A DNA stretch of 64,000 nt, taken from Cyanobacteria bacterium SBLK. GTDB taxonomy: Bacteria; Cyanobacteriota; Cyanobacteriia; Cyanobacteriales; Spirulinaceae. The notes beneath the pieces are model-generated. The model saw only the letters and a list, made by a program, of their open reading frames with translations, ran no database searches and was not told the DNA's origin. Both the position numbers and the translations under genes were made by a program. The stretch is taken from NCBI GenBank assembly GCA_017746715.1, contig JAGHZQ010000047.1:1-64000 (forward strand), read 5' to 3'. Each line of letters starts with the position of its first letter. The first letter of the stretch is position 1. Shown one piece after another: positions 35,903 through 45,400 of the stretch.

Positions 35903-38900
35903 AGCTTATCCTCCCGAGAGGCTAAAAGTTGTTGCACGACGGTTGCCAATTGCTGTAATTTAACGGGTTTGCTCAGATAATCATCGGCACCGGCAACCAA
36001 ACAGCGATCGCGATCGCCCGGCATGGCGAGGGCAGTCAGGGCGATAATGGGAATATCGACCAACTCGAGATCGCCGCGGATTTGCCGGATGGCCTCCAAC
36101 CCATCCATTTGCGGCATTTGAATGTCCATGAGAATTAAATTCGGATTCTCGTCCCGAGCCAGAGCGATGGCTTCCAATCCATTGTTGGCCGCGAGAATGC
36201 GATATCCTTTGGCTCGAAGGTAACTTGAAACTGTAATAATATTAGCTTCGTTATCCTCAGCGAGCAAGATGAGGGGAGATTCAGTCCCGGTAAATTTCTC
36301 TGATTTCCCTGGACTGAAGTTAGGGGATCGCGATCGCGAAGTAGCAGTCGTCCCGGCAGTACAAGGAAGCCCGACAGTAAAACAACTTCCCGTTCCCACT
36401 TCACTCGCCAGACCCACTTCCCCGCCGTGCAGTTCGATAATGCGCTTAACTAACGCTAACCCCAAACCCGTCCCCGCATATTGACGATTGAGAGTGCTAT
36501 CGATTTGGACGAAGGGTTGAAAGAGTTTGTCTGCATGTTGGGGAGCAATACCGATACCCGTATCGATAATGGCAATTCGCAGGTATTTTCTGGCTTTTTC
36601 TCTCCCTTGTACCGGATTGTCTTTGAGAGTCGTTCGGTAGCTTTGCATCCAAGTCACCCCGGAAAGATAGGGGGGAGATATCCAGCGATCGCTCGCCTTG
36701 AGGGTCACGCGCCCGCCTTCAGGGGTAAACTTGACCGCATTGGCCAGCAAATTGATCAAAACTTGACGAACGCGTCGCTCGTCTACCCATAAATTCGGTA
36801 AATCCGCCGGTAGCTCCAGCTCGACTTGAATGCGTTTTTTCACGGCTTGCTGTTTGATAAAGTTCAAACTGGAACGACAGAGGGGAGCGACGGCAGTTGG
36901 CGCAATCTCGAGGGCGATCTGTCCCGATTCGATTTTCGCCAGATCCAGAATATCATTAATGAGTTCTAATAAATAAGTTCCGCTTTGTTTAATAGTTTGT
37001 AAGGCTTGAACTTGTTGGGCGTTCGCCTCTCCGAAGATCCCTTCTTGCAGCCCCTCGGTCATTCCCAAGATCGCATTGAGAGGGGTGCGGAGTTCGTGGC
37101 TCATATTGGCAAGGAATTCATCTTTGAGGCGGGTGGCCCGAGCGAGTTCTTGATTGGAGATGGCCAATTGCTGGTTGCGTTCGGTGAGCTGCTGTTGGGT
37201 GCACTGTCGTTGTTTGAGTTCTTGCTGTAATTGTTCGTAGAGGTTGGCTTGTTGGATCGCGATCGCGATTTGGTTGGCCAATTGCTGGGTCAAATCGATT
37301 TCTGCTTGCTGCCAGTGGCGTTCGCTGGTGCATTGATGAACGCAGAGCAAACCCCATAACGCTTCGCCGCAAAGGAGGGGCATGACCATACAGGCATTCG
37401 CGTTCAATGCGGCCAAAATCTTAATGTAACAGGGGGTCAAATCGTTTTGATAAACATTGTCGGCCACAAAAAAGCGGCCGCGAGCGTACAGGTGGGCATA
37501 GTTCGCGCCAAAGCAGTCATCTCGTACGGTCGCTCCGACCACCGAACTGAACCCGAAGGCCACGGATTCGGCTGCGAACTCCCCCTCGTTAAAATCGGTA
37601 TCGGGATAAAACTTAAAGATGCCCACGCGATCGGCTTGCAGCACGGCGCGAATTTCTTGACAAGCCGTGTCGAAAATCGTTTGCAGGTCGAGAGATTGAC
37701 GGATTTTTTGGGCGATCTCCCGCAGCAGTTTTTCCCGTTCTGCTTGTTGGAGAATAATTTGTTCGCTTTCTTGGCGATCGCTAATGTCGTAGTTAATCCC
37801 GATCGTGCGTTGGGGTTCCCCGAGGGCATTGTATTGAATGAGGGCGTTGGCTTGGATGAAACGCACCGTACCGTCGGGGTGGACGATGCGAAAGATGCTA
37901 TCAAAATCCAAGCCGCCTTCTAAGGCTTGACGAACTTGGGTTTCGACCCGCGAGCGATCGCTCGGGTGAACGCAACTCAACCAAGTTTGATAAACGCCGA
38001 CGAAATCTTCGGGAGCAATGTTATAGAGTTGGTGCATCCGATCGTCCCAAATAAGCCGATCGCCGACGATATCCCAATCCCAGATCCCGATCGCCGCCGA
38101 CTCCACCGCCAAATTCAGGCGAGCGGATAATTGCCGCGATTGTTCTTCGGCTTCTTTGCGATCGCTGATATTCATATTGAAGCCAATGGCTCTGAGGGGC
38201 TTGCCTTCTTCGTCCCATTCGATGACCTGCCCGGAACAGATCGCCCAAACCGCAGACCCGTTTTTGTGGCGGTAGCGCACTTCGTTGTAGAAGGGAATTT
38301 GACCCTGACTGCGAACGTGGCGATCGAAACAGTTCAAGACGGAAGGCAAGTCTTCGCGGAAAATCGAATTTTGCCAGCTTTCTAGGGTATTGGACAATTC
38401 TTCATCTTCATAGCCGAACATCCGCTTAAAGCTGGGACTGAGATAGACTTGCCCCTCAGCAATATTCCAATCCCAGTAACCGGCAAGGATGATGTCAAAC
38501 AACCGCTCGAGGAGCTTGAGTTCGAGGCGGACTCGCTCGGCTTGCAGGCGTTCGGCTTCGGCTTGCTTGCGATCGCTAATATCCCAGTTCACCCCGATCG
38601 TGCGCCGGGCCCGTCCGCTTTCGTCCCGCAAAACAATCGCGTGAGCCTCGATAAAGCGAATTTGTCCGTCGGGCCAAACCACGCGGAATTCCGTGTGAAA
38701 GTCTCGTTCTCCGGCAATAGCTGCCTGTAAGGCCGCGTGGGCTAAAAGCATATCTTCAGGGTGTACGCCTCTTTGCCATGTTTCGTAAACCGGGCCGGAT
38801 TCGGTGGGATCGATGCCGTAAAGTTCGTACATGCGCTTGTCCCAAATCAGGCGATGGGTTGCCAAATCCAGATCCCAAACGCCAATATTGGCGGAATTCG

Positions 38901-40494
38901 TGGCCAGTGCCAGCCTTTGGCTCATTTCTTGCAGTTGTGCTTCGGCTTGCTGGCGTTCTTTTAATTCCGCTTGCAGTTGTTGGTAGGTGGTGGCTTGTTG
39001 GAGGGCGATGGCTAGTTGTACCGAGAGAGCGCGCAACAATTCGACCTCTTCCGGCTGCCAGTCTCGCGGGTGCTGGCTTTCGGTCGCGTTGAGCAAGCCC
39101 CACAGTTTCTCGCCGCAGAGCAGGGGAACCAAAATTTTAGCTCGGGTTTGCAGGCGCAGGAGCATCTCTCGGTGACAATCTGATATGGCGATCGCGTCAA
39201 TATCCGGAACGATGCGAATGCGTCCTTGGCGATAGCTCTCGGCACTATCCGGTTTGAAACAGCAATCGTCGATTCGTTCTCCCATCAAAGAGAGGGGAGA
39301 ATCCGTCGATTCTGCTACGACAACGCCACAGCCATTTTCGTCAAACTGCCAAATGCCAACGCGATCGCAAGCCAAAACCTGTCGGATTTTTTTGACGGTC
39401 GTTTCTAAAATCTCCTGCAAGCTCAGGGACGAGCGGATTTGCGTTGCCAATTCTGCTAGCAATTTTTCTCGTTTGACCTGCCGTTCGAGTTCGGCGGTGC
39501 GGGTTTCAACTTGTCGTTCGAGTTCGGCGGTGCGATTTTCTAGTAATGTTACCCGTTCGGTTTCCAAGCACTCGACTTTGGCTTCTAAAACCTCCGTGAC
39601 CTTGTAGAGTTCCAAGGGATTGAGGACTTGCAGCAAGCTCGTTTGAGTGACAATCCCCGCTAATTCTCCTTGTTTTCCCGCGACCACCACCCGACGAATG
39701 AGATGTCGTTCCATCATCTCCTGCACTCGCCAGAGAGATTCTTCGGGGGTAATGGTAAATACGGGCGCGCTCATCACGGTTTCGGCCCGATAGGTTTCGA
39801 GGGGCAAATTCAGCGCTCGAAACTGCACCAAATCTCGTTCTGTCAAAATACCGATCGGTTTTTTTAGAGAAGGACTAACGTTGCTGTCGGACTCGACAAT
39901 GACAACGGAACTGACGCGGTGCTCGGCCATTTGCTTGGCGATCGCCAAAATGGAAGCATCGGGAGAAGCACAAATGACTTCTCGGGTCGTCACTTCTGTT
40001 ACCCGACGCAACCGCAGGATATCCGTCGGTCGGGAGATTTGTCGCAAACTTTCGTGGGTTATCAGTCCCATCAAACAATCGCGATCGTCGAGTACGGGTA
40101 AATGGCGAATGCCGTACTGTCCCAACAAATTAATCGCAAAAAATAAGTCCTTAAAAGCAGATTCGCGCAGGGTAATGACCGGATGCACCATCACCTCTCT
40201 CATGAGCAAGTACTCTAGGGATTGACCTTCGGCACTCAAGCGTACGACATCCCGTTCCGTCAAAATGCCGATGACTCGCCTGGCTTCGACGACGAGGACG
40301 CAACTCGATCGCGCCTCGATGCGAACGTCGTCTAAATGCTGGTCTGGGTTGCGAGTTGTATTACAGCACAATCGCACGCCGCTCATTTCGGCGATCGCTG
40401 CCATGACTGTCGTTTCGGGAGAAACAATGAGAGGATTGCGAACGATCGCTAAATCGAGTTCTGCGGTTGTGAGAGCCGTGGCAGGAGAGAACAT
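35899..40494 (-). CDS. Hybrid sensor kinase with four CBS motifs (CBSx4-GAF-PASx3-GAF-HisKA-HATPase-REC)
   Basis: A 1531-residue soluble kinase. Four CBS motifs fill about 15-300 (landmarks GILTERDVVRLSA, MGLITHESL, GILTERDLVQFRAL, GIVTQTSLLQVL), forming two Bateman modules that usually bind adenine nucleotides. A coiled coil leads to GAF1 (~340-490), three PAS/PAC units (~515-905), GAF2 (~915-1075), HisKA with His1133 in MSHELRTPLNAILGM, the ATPase (NLLANAVKF, DTGIGIAP, GTGLGLALVKRI) and a C-terminal receiver with Asp1457 (LMDIQMPQMDG). It probably integrates energy state with small-molecule or redox cues and passes phosphate to its own receiver and to the downstream REC-kinase. Confidence 0.95.
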   Translation of the reverse strand: MFSPATALTTAELDLAIVRNPLIVSPETTVMAAIAEMSGVRLCCNTTRNPDQHLDDVRIEARSSCVLVVEARRVIGILTERDVVRLSAEGQSLEYLLMREVMVHPVITLRESAFKDLFFAINLLGQYGIRHLPVLDDRDCLMGLITHESLRQISRPTDILRLRRVTEVTTREVICASPDASILAIAKQMAEHRVSSVVIVESDSNVSPSLKKPIGILTERDLVQFRALNLPLETYRAETVMSAPVFTITPEESLWRVQEMMERHLIRRVVVAGKQGELAGIVTQTSLLQVLNPLELYKVTEVLEAKVECLETERVTLLENRTAELERQVETRTAELERQVKREKLLAELATQIRSSLSLQEILETTVKKIRQVLACDRVGIWQFDENGCGVVVAESTDSPLSLMGERIDDCCFKPDSAESYRQGRIRIVPDIDAIAISDCHREMLLRLQTRAKILVPLLCGEKLWGLLNATESQHPRDWQPEEVELLRALSVQLAIALQQATTYQQLQAELKERQQAEAQLQEMSQRLALATNSANIGVWDLDLATHRLIWDKRMYELYGIDPTESGPVYETWQRGVHPEDMLLAHAALQAAIAGERDFHTEFRVVWPDGQIRFIEAHAIVLRDESGRARRTIGVNWDISDRKQAEAERLQAERVRLELKLLERLFDIILAGYWDWNIAEGQVYLSPSFKRMFGYEDEELSNTLESWQNSIFREDLPSVLNCFDRHVRSQGQIPFYNEVRYRHKNGSAVWAICSGQVIEWDEEGKPLRAIGFNMNISDRKEAEEQSRQLSARLNLAVESAAIGIWDWDIVGDRLIWDDRMHQLYNIAPEDFVGVYQTWLSCVHPSDRSRVETQVRQALEGGLDFDSIFRIVHPDGTVRFIQANALIQYNALGEPQRTIGINYDISDRQESEQIILQQAEREKLLREIAQKIRQSLDLQTIFDTACQEIRAVLQADRVGIFKFYPDTDFNEGEFAAESVAFGFSSVVGATVRDDCFGANYAHLYARGRFFVADNVYQNDLTPCYIKILAALNANACMVMPLLCGEALWGLLCVHQCTSERHWQQAEIDLTQQLANQIAIAIQQANLYEQLQQELKQRQCTQQQLTERNQQLAISNQELARATRLKDEFLANMSHELRTPLNAILGMTEGLQEGIFGEANAQQVQALQTIKQSGTYLLELINDILDLAKIESGQIALEIAPTAVAPLCRSSLNFIKQQAVKKRIQVELELPADLPNLWVDERRVRQVLINLLANAVKFTPEGGRVTLKASDRWISPPYLSGVTWMQSYRTTLKDNPVQGREKARKYLRIAIIDTGIGIAPQHADKLFQPFVQIDSTLNRQYAGTGLGLALVKRIIELHGGEVGLASEVGTGSCFTVGLPCTAGTTATSRSRSPNFSPGKSEKFTGTESPLILLAEDNEANIITVSSYLRAKGYRILAANNGLEAIALARDENPNLILMDIQMPQMDGLEAIRQIRGDLELVDIPIIALTALAMPGDRDRCLVAGADDYLSKPVKLQQLATVVQQLLASREDKL

Positions 40495-40687
40495 GAGTTT
40501 ATCAAGCGTTTATCTCTTATTATCTCCAAAATTTTTCCAGATGGTAAGATGCTGAAGTTGGGGAGATCTCTCAATTTTCCCCGACAACTTTATATATCCC
40601 TTCTCAGTATTAATCGTGAAATACAGATATCCCAGATAAATGGCGATTAAAATGTTAAAGAGTTAATTCTTAATTCTTAATTCTTAA

Positions 40688-42001
40688 CTAAATTCCTCCG
40701 ACAAAGCGCCCCGAACTAAAAATCTCCTCGCGATCGAATTTCTGTTGAATTTGCTTCATTAATGCCAAGGCATTTCCGGGATATCCCCAAGGCTCGATTT
40801 CTTTTTTAATCGCGATCGAGGCTTCTAATATTGTCAAAAAACCTTTACTAAGCTGACAGGTTTCTCTCAATTTCTTGAGGGTTTCCAGTCTATTTTCACC
40901 CCGAAAGCGGATATATCCCAAACCGCTTCCTACATGAATTGAGCCATAACTTTTCCGAGGTGAGATTTGGTCTAATTCTTGTAATAATGCAACGGATCGA
41001 GAGGGAAGAATACCTATTTTAACAATCATTTCATCGGTATCGTCCCGCATGCGAGTCAGGTCTCGAACCCGCGGCCAGATTTCGCGATCGCCAAGCGCCC
41101 CTCGTTCCGTATCGTCCAAGGCATTCAATCCCCCTCGTTCCCCCAAACTGACAAATTTGTCTTGTTGTTCTCTCACGCTTTCCGATATACTTGCAAACTG
41201 TACTGCCAAACCCATCTCTCCCTCAACTTCTAAGGCTTGCAGGAGACCGCCAGACAGCAGAGCGACGCGAACGGGAGCGAGGGATGAATTGAGAAGACTT
41301 TGGGAAACCGAGGCAATTTTTTCGCTTTCTCCTGTTAATAAAATCGTTCCTGAAGTTTCCGGTACGGGATAGGTTCGAAAGGTTAATTGCGAGATAATAC
41401 CCAAACTGCCATAAGATCCGGAAAATAATTTCATCAAGTCATATCCTGCTACATTTTTAACGACTCGTCCCCCCGCTTTAGCAATTTTGCCATCTCCGCG
41501 AACAAACGAGAGTCCTAATAATAAATCTCGCACGCCACCATATCGATGTCGCCAACTGCCCGAGTCGGCTGTGGCAACAATTCCCCCTAAAGTAGCATTT
41601 TCGGGGTAAGCGGGATCGAGGGGTAAAAATTGCTGGCTCGGTTGTAACGCTGCTTGTAAGTCCGCCAATTTGACTCCTGCTTCGACGGTAACGGTTAAAT
41701 CGCCGACCGCATGGTCTACAATGCGATCGAGTTTTTGCGTGCTAATTAGAAGGTCGGCGACCCTTGCCAGTCCTCCCCAAGAGAGCTTGCTTCCATTGCC
41801 ACAAGGAATTATCGTCCAATGTTTTTGTGCGGCGAGAGTGACAATTTGCGAAAGCTGCTCGATGGATTTAGGAAGGACGGCGTCGATCGCGGATAAATTA
41901 AGATGGTGGAGTTGTTTTTGCCAGTCTGTTTCGAGTTTCTCTCTCGATACCCACTCGACCCCGTTGAGTGCGTCTAAAGCCGCAGCAATCTCCCGCTCCA
42001 T
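40688..42001 (-). CDS. glcE: Glycolate dehydrogenase FAD-binding subunit (GlcE)
   Basis: A 437-residue FAD-linked oxidase of the PCMH type. The FAD-binding N-terminal half has the family landmarks WTIIPCGNGSKLSWGG, DLTVTVEAGVKLADLQ, ENATLGGIVATADSGSWRH and GGRVVKNVAGYDLMKLFSGS, closest to GlcE. In cyanobacteria GlcD/GlcE/GlcF-type enzymes oxidise photorespiratory glycolate to glyoxylate at the membrane. GlcD and GlcF are not adjacent; separate loci are normal in cyanobacteria. The C-terminal half (ILPSRSVALLQELDQ) completes the substrate domain. Length is normal. Confidence 0.9.
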   Translation of the reverse strand: MEREIAAALDALNGVEWVSREKLETDWQKQLHHLNLSAIDAVLPKSIEQLSQIVTLAAQKHWTIIPCGNGSKLSWGGLARVADLLISTQKLDRIVDHAVGDLTVTVEAGVKLADLQAALQPSQQFLPLDPAYPENATLGGIVATADSGSWRHRYGGVRDLLLGLSFVRGDGKIAKAGGRVVKNVAGYDLMKLFSGSYGSLGIISQLTFRTYPVPETSGTILLTGESEKIASVSQSLLNSSLAPVRVALLSGGLLQALEVEGEMGLAVQFASISESVREQQDKFVSLGERGGLNALDDTERGALGDREIWPRVRDLTRMRDDTDEMIVKIGILPSRSVALLQELDQISPRKSYGSIHVGSGLGYIRFRGENRLETLKKLRETCQLSKGFLTILEASIAIKKEIEPWGYPGNALALMKQIQQKFDREEIFSSGRFVGGI

Positions 42002-42078
42002 AAACTCGATTCTATAACAATAGCATTATCTTATCAGTCACCCGTTCATTCAGTCACCCACCAAGAACCCATAACAAA

Positions 42079-42372
42079 ATGATTATTACCGTTAAATTTT
42101 TTGCCGCTTATCAAGAGGCTTATAATTGTGCTGAGATGCGTTGGGAGTTTCCGGAAAATACTCCCGTTTCTGCCGTTTTGGAGAAGGCGATCGCTCAACA
42201 TCCTTACCTAAAACAATGGCAAGAAGTTACTCGCTTTGGTATCAATTTTAAATTTGTCGAAGGTGACACTCTCTTAAAAGATGGAGATGAAGTTGTTTTA
42301 ATTCCTCCCGTTAGCGGTGGCCTGTCGGCGAACGGCAAACAAAGATTGATAGAGAATTGGCCGAGCCATTAA
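42079..42372 (+). CDS. MoaD/ThiS-family sulfur carrier with C-terminal extension
   Basis: A 97-residue beta-grasp protein. The first 81 residues match MoaD (MIITVKFFAAYQEAY; LKDGDEVVLIPPVSGG), the small subunit of molybdopterin synthase whose C-terminal Gly-Gly is thiocarboxylated. Here Gly80-Gly81 are followed by 16 more residues (LSANGKQRLIENWPSH). A carrier needs a free Gly-Gly end, so the extension must be removed, or the protein is non-functional in sulfur transfer, or the stop has been lost. No other molybdopterin gene is nearby. It starts 77 bp after the divergent glcE. Confidence 0.85.
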   Translation: MIITVKFFAAYQEAYNCAEMRWEFPENTPVSAVLEKAIAQHPYLKQWQEVTRFGINFKFVEGDTLLKDGDEVVLIPPVSGGLSANGKQRLIENWPSH

Positions 42373-42471
42373 AAAGGTTAGACTATTTAAAGAAAGCAAT
42401 CTACATGCAACGATCTTGCATTGAATCGATTGGCTCAAAGGGATTATCGCGGGATTGTAGGAATAAAACGA

Positions 42472-45400
42472 ATGGATAACAATACCAGCTATAACATTCT
42501 TTTAGTAGAAGATAATCTCGTCGATACGAGATTATTAAAAATTTTATTGTTAAATATTCCTAACTTTGCCATCGGTCTGACCTGTGCGAAAACCTTGGCC
42601 GAAGCGCTCGACCATCTCAAGAGCGATCGCTTTGACGGGATTTTGCTCGATCTTTTTCTACCGGACTGTCAGGGTTTGGAAACCTTAACCCATCTCAAAC
42701 AAAAAAGTTTGGCCCGTCGTTCGCATTCCCCGGAAACTTGGCAATGGCAAGCCCTGCCTCCCATCGTTGTACTCACGGGGTTGGAAGACGAACAAACCGC
42801 CCTCAAAGCCATTCAAGTGGGAGCGCAAGATTATTTGTTAAAAGGAGAATTAAGCAGTCGCTTACTCATCCGAACCTTACATTATTCCATCGAACGCAGT
42901 AAAATTGAAGAATTGCTCCGGCAAGCCTCCGAAGAACTCGATGCCGAGTTGAGCCAGCGCACGGCGAATTTGCGACGCACCCTAAAAGAGTTAGAAACAG
43001 AAATTTCCCGTCGCCAGCAAGCAGAAGCGCAATTGCGCCGAGAGCAAGAAAACTTAGAAGGAGTAGTTCGAGAAAGAACCGCAGAATTAGAAGCAAGAAA
43101 CGAGCAACTTCGCCAAGAAATCGATCGCCGCAGGCAATCGGAAGCCGCATTAAGAGAAAGCGAGGAACGCTATCGTTCTGTAATTGAAGGCAGTAAAGAG
43201 ATTATTTTTCAAGGCGATCGCGAAGGCAATTGGTGCTTTCTCAATCCCGCTTGGGAGGAGATTCTCGGTTATGACGTCGCCGAAAGCCTCGGGAAAAGTG
43301 CATTTGAATTTATTCATCCGAGCGATCGTCCCCATGCGATCGAAGAATTGGGAAAATTAATCGGCGGGCGCAGCGACACCAGCCACTGGCAGATGAAATG
43401 GATGCACGCAGACGGGAGCATTCGCTGGCTGGAAGCCTTTGCCAATCCTCAGATTGCCGTGGGAGGAGAGAGAGAGGGAATCGCGGGAATTTTACGAGAT
43501 GTTACCGCTCGCAAGCGCTCGGAAGACCAACTGAAACTCTATCGAGAAATTGTCGCCAATGCCAGCGATGCGATCGCCATTATCGACCCCGCGGGTTACT
43601 ATCTCGAACAAAATCGCGCCCATGCCGATTTAATTGGCTATAGCGATGAGGAATTAGAACGGGAAACGCCAACGATCCATATGGGCAATGAAACCTTTGG
43701 CGAGATCGCGGGGGAACTATCGGAAACTGGCGTTTATCGCGGGGAAGTAGTATCCTTTACCAAAACCGGAGAAACGCTCGATCTCGATCTCTCTGCCTTT
43801 ACCATTTGGGACGACAGTGGCGAACCCGCTTGTTACGTCGGCGTTAAGCGGGATATCAGCGATCGCAAGCGCATCGAACGAGAATTGCGCTTCACCCAAT
43901 TTGCCGTGGATAATGCTGCCGAAACCATTGTTTGGTTGAACGATCGCGGACAGTTCGTGCGGGCGAACCGGGCTGCGAGGGAAATAAGCGGTTATTCTCA
44001 ACTCGAATGGTTGAATTTAAGCATTTTCGATCTCGATCCCAATTTTACCCCAGAAGGATGGTCGGAATTTTGGCAGCAACTCGAAGGACGAGGATCGAGA
44101 GTCTTAGAATCCCTTTGGCAAAATAAAAACGGCAATCTCATCCCCATTGAAGTCCTTGCTAACTCTCTCGAATTCGACGGACAAGAATATATCTGCGCTT
44201 TCATTCGCGATATTCGCGATCGCATTGCCGCTCAAATTGCCCTCCAAGACAGCGAAGAACGCTTTCGACACACCTTCGAACAAGCCGCCGTCGGCATCGC
44301 CCAAGTTTACCCCAATGGCAAATTCGCCCGAGTCAACCAAAAACTCTGTCAGATTTTGGGCTACACCCCAGAAGAACTGATGCGGTTAAATTTTCGAGAT
44401 ATTACCCATCCCGAAGAATACGACATTAGCGTCGAACGAGTCAACCAACTCTTGCGGCGAGAACGAGAGACCTATTCCCTCGAAAAACGCTACATTCGCA
44501 AAGATGGAACCTCGGCTTGGACGAATCTGACGGTTTCTCTCGTTTGGACCCTCGAAAACACCCCCAAGCATTTTGTCAGTATTTTCCAAGATATTAGCGA
44601 TCGCAAAGAAGCCGAAGCTAAATTACAAGAAACCACCCTCGCCAAACAGCAAGTGCAAGCGGAATTAGACCGCATCATGACCTCCTTAGAAGATATCGTC
44701 TGGTCCTTTGACGCGCAAACTTGGCAACTCACTTATATTAATCCGGCTGTCGAAAAGATTTTCGGGCGCAAGGCAGAAGAATTTATTGCCGACTCGAACC
44801 TGTGGCTCGAACTGACTCACCCCGACGATCGCGACCGAGTTGCCGCCGAGACGCAAATTTTACTCGCCGTGGGCGATCGCCGACTCGAATATCGCATTCT
44901 GCGCCCTGACGGGACGGTGCGCTGGATTTCCTATCACGCTCGCGCGACCTATGACGAAGCCGGCAAACCCTTAAGAATTGACGGCATTACCAGCGATATT
45001 ACCCCCCGCAAAGAAGTTGAAGAAGCCCTCGAGCGAGAACGCGCCCTCCTGCGCTGCTTGATCGATTCCATTCCCGATTTTATTTTCTATAAAGACTGCG
45101 AGGGGATTTATTTGGGCTGCAATCTCGCCTTTGCCCAATTTTTAGGGCGATCGGAAGCGGATATCGTCGATCGCACGGATCTCGAACTCTTTGACTCGCA
45201 GGAATTGGCCGCAAAAGTTCGAGACCGAGATCGCGCCGTTCTCGAGGCCGGATGCGCCCAAAATCATGAAGAATGGGCGATTTATCCCGATGGCAGCCGC
45301 CGCCGCCTCGATACGTTAAAAACCCCTTTTATCGGGGCAAACGGAGAAGTTTGGGGCATTATCGGCATTACTCGAGATATTACCGATCGCAAAGAAGCCG

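Noticed and set aside
37447..37923. Plus-strand open frame inside the 1531-residue kinase
   Set aside because: Antisense shadow of GAF/PAS coding sequence.
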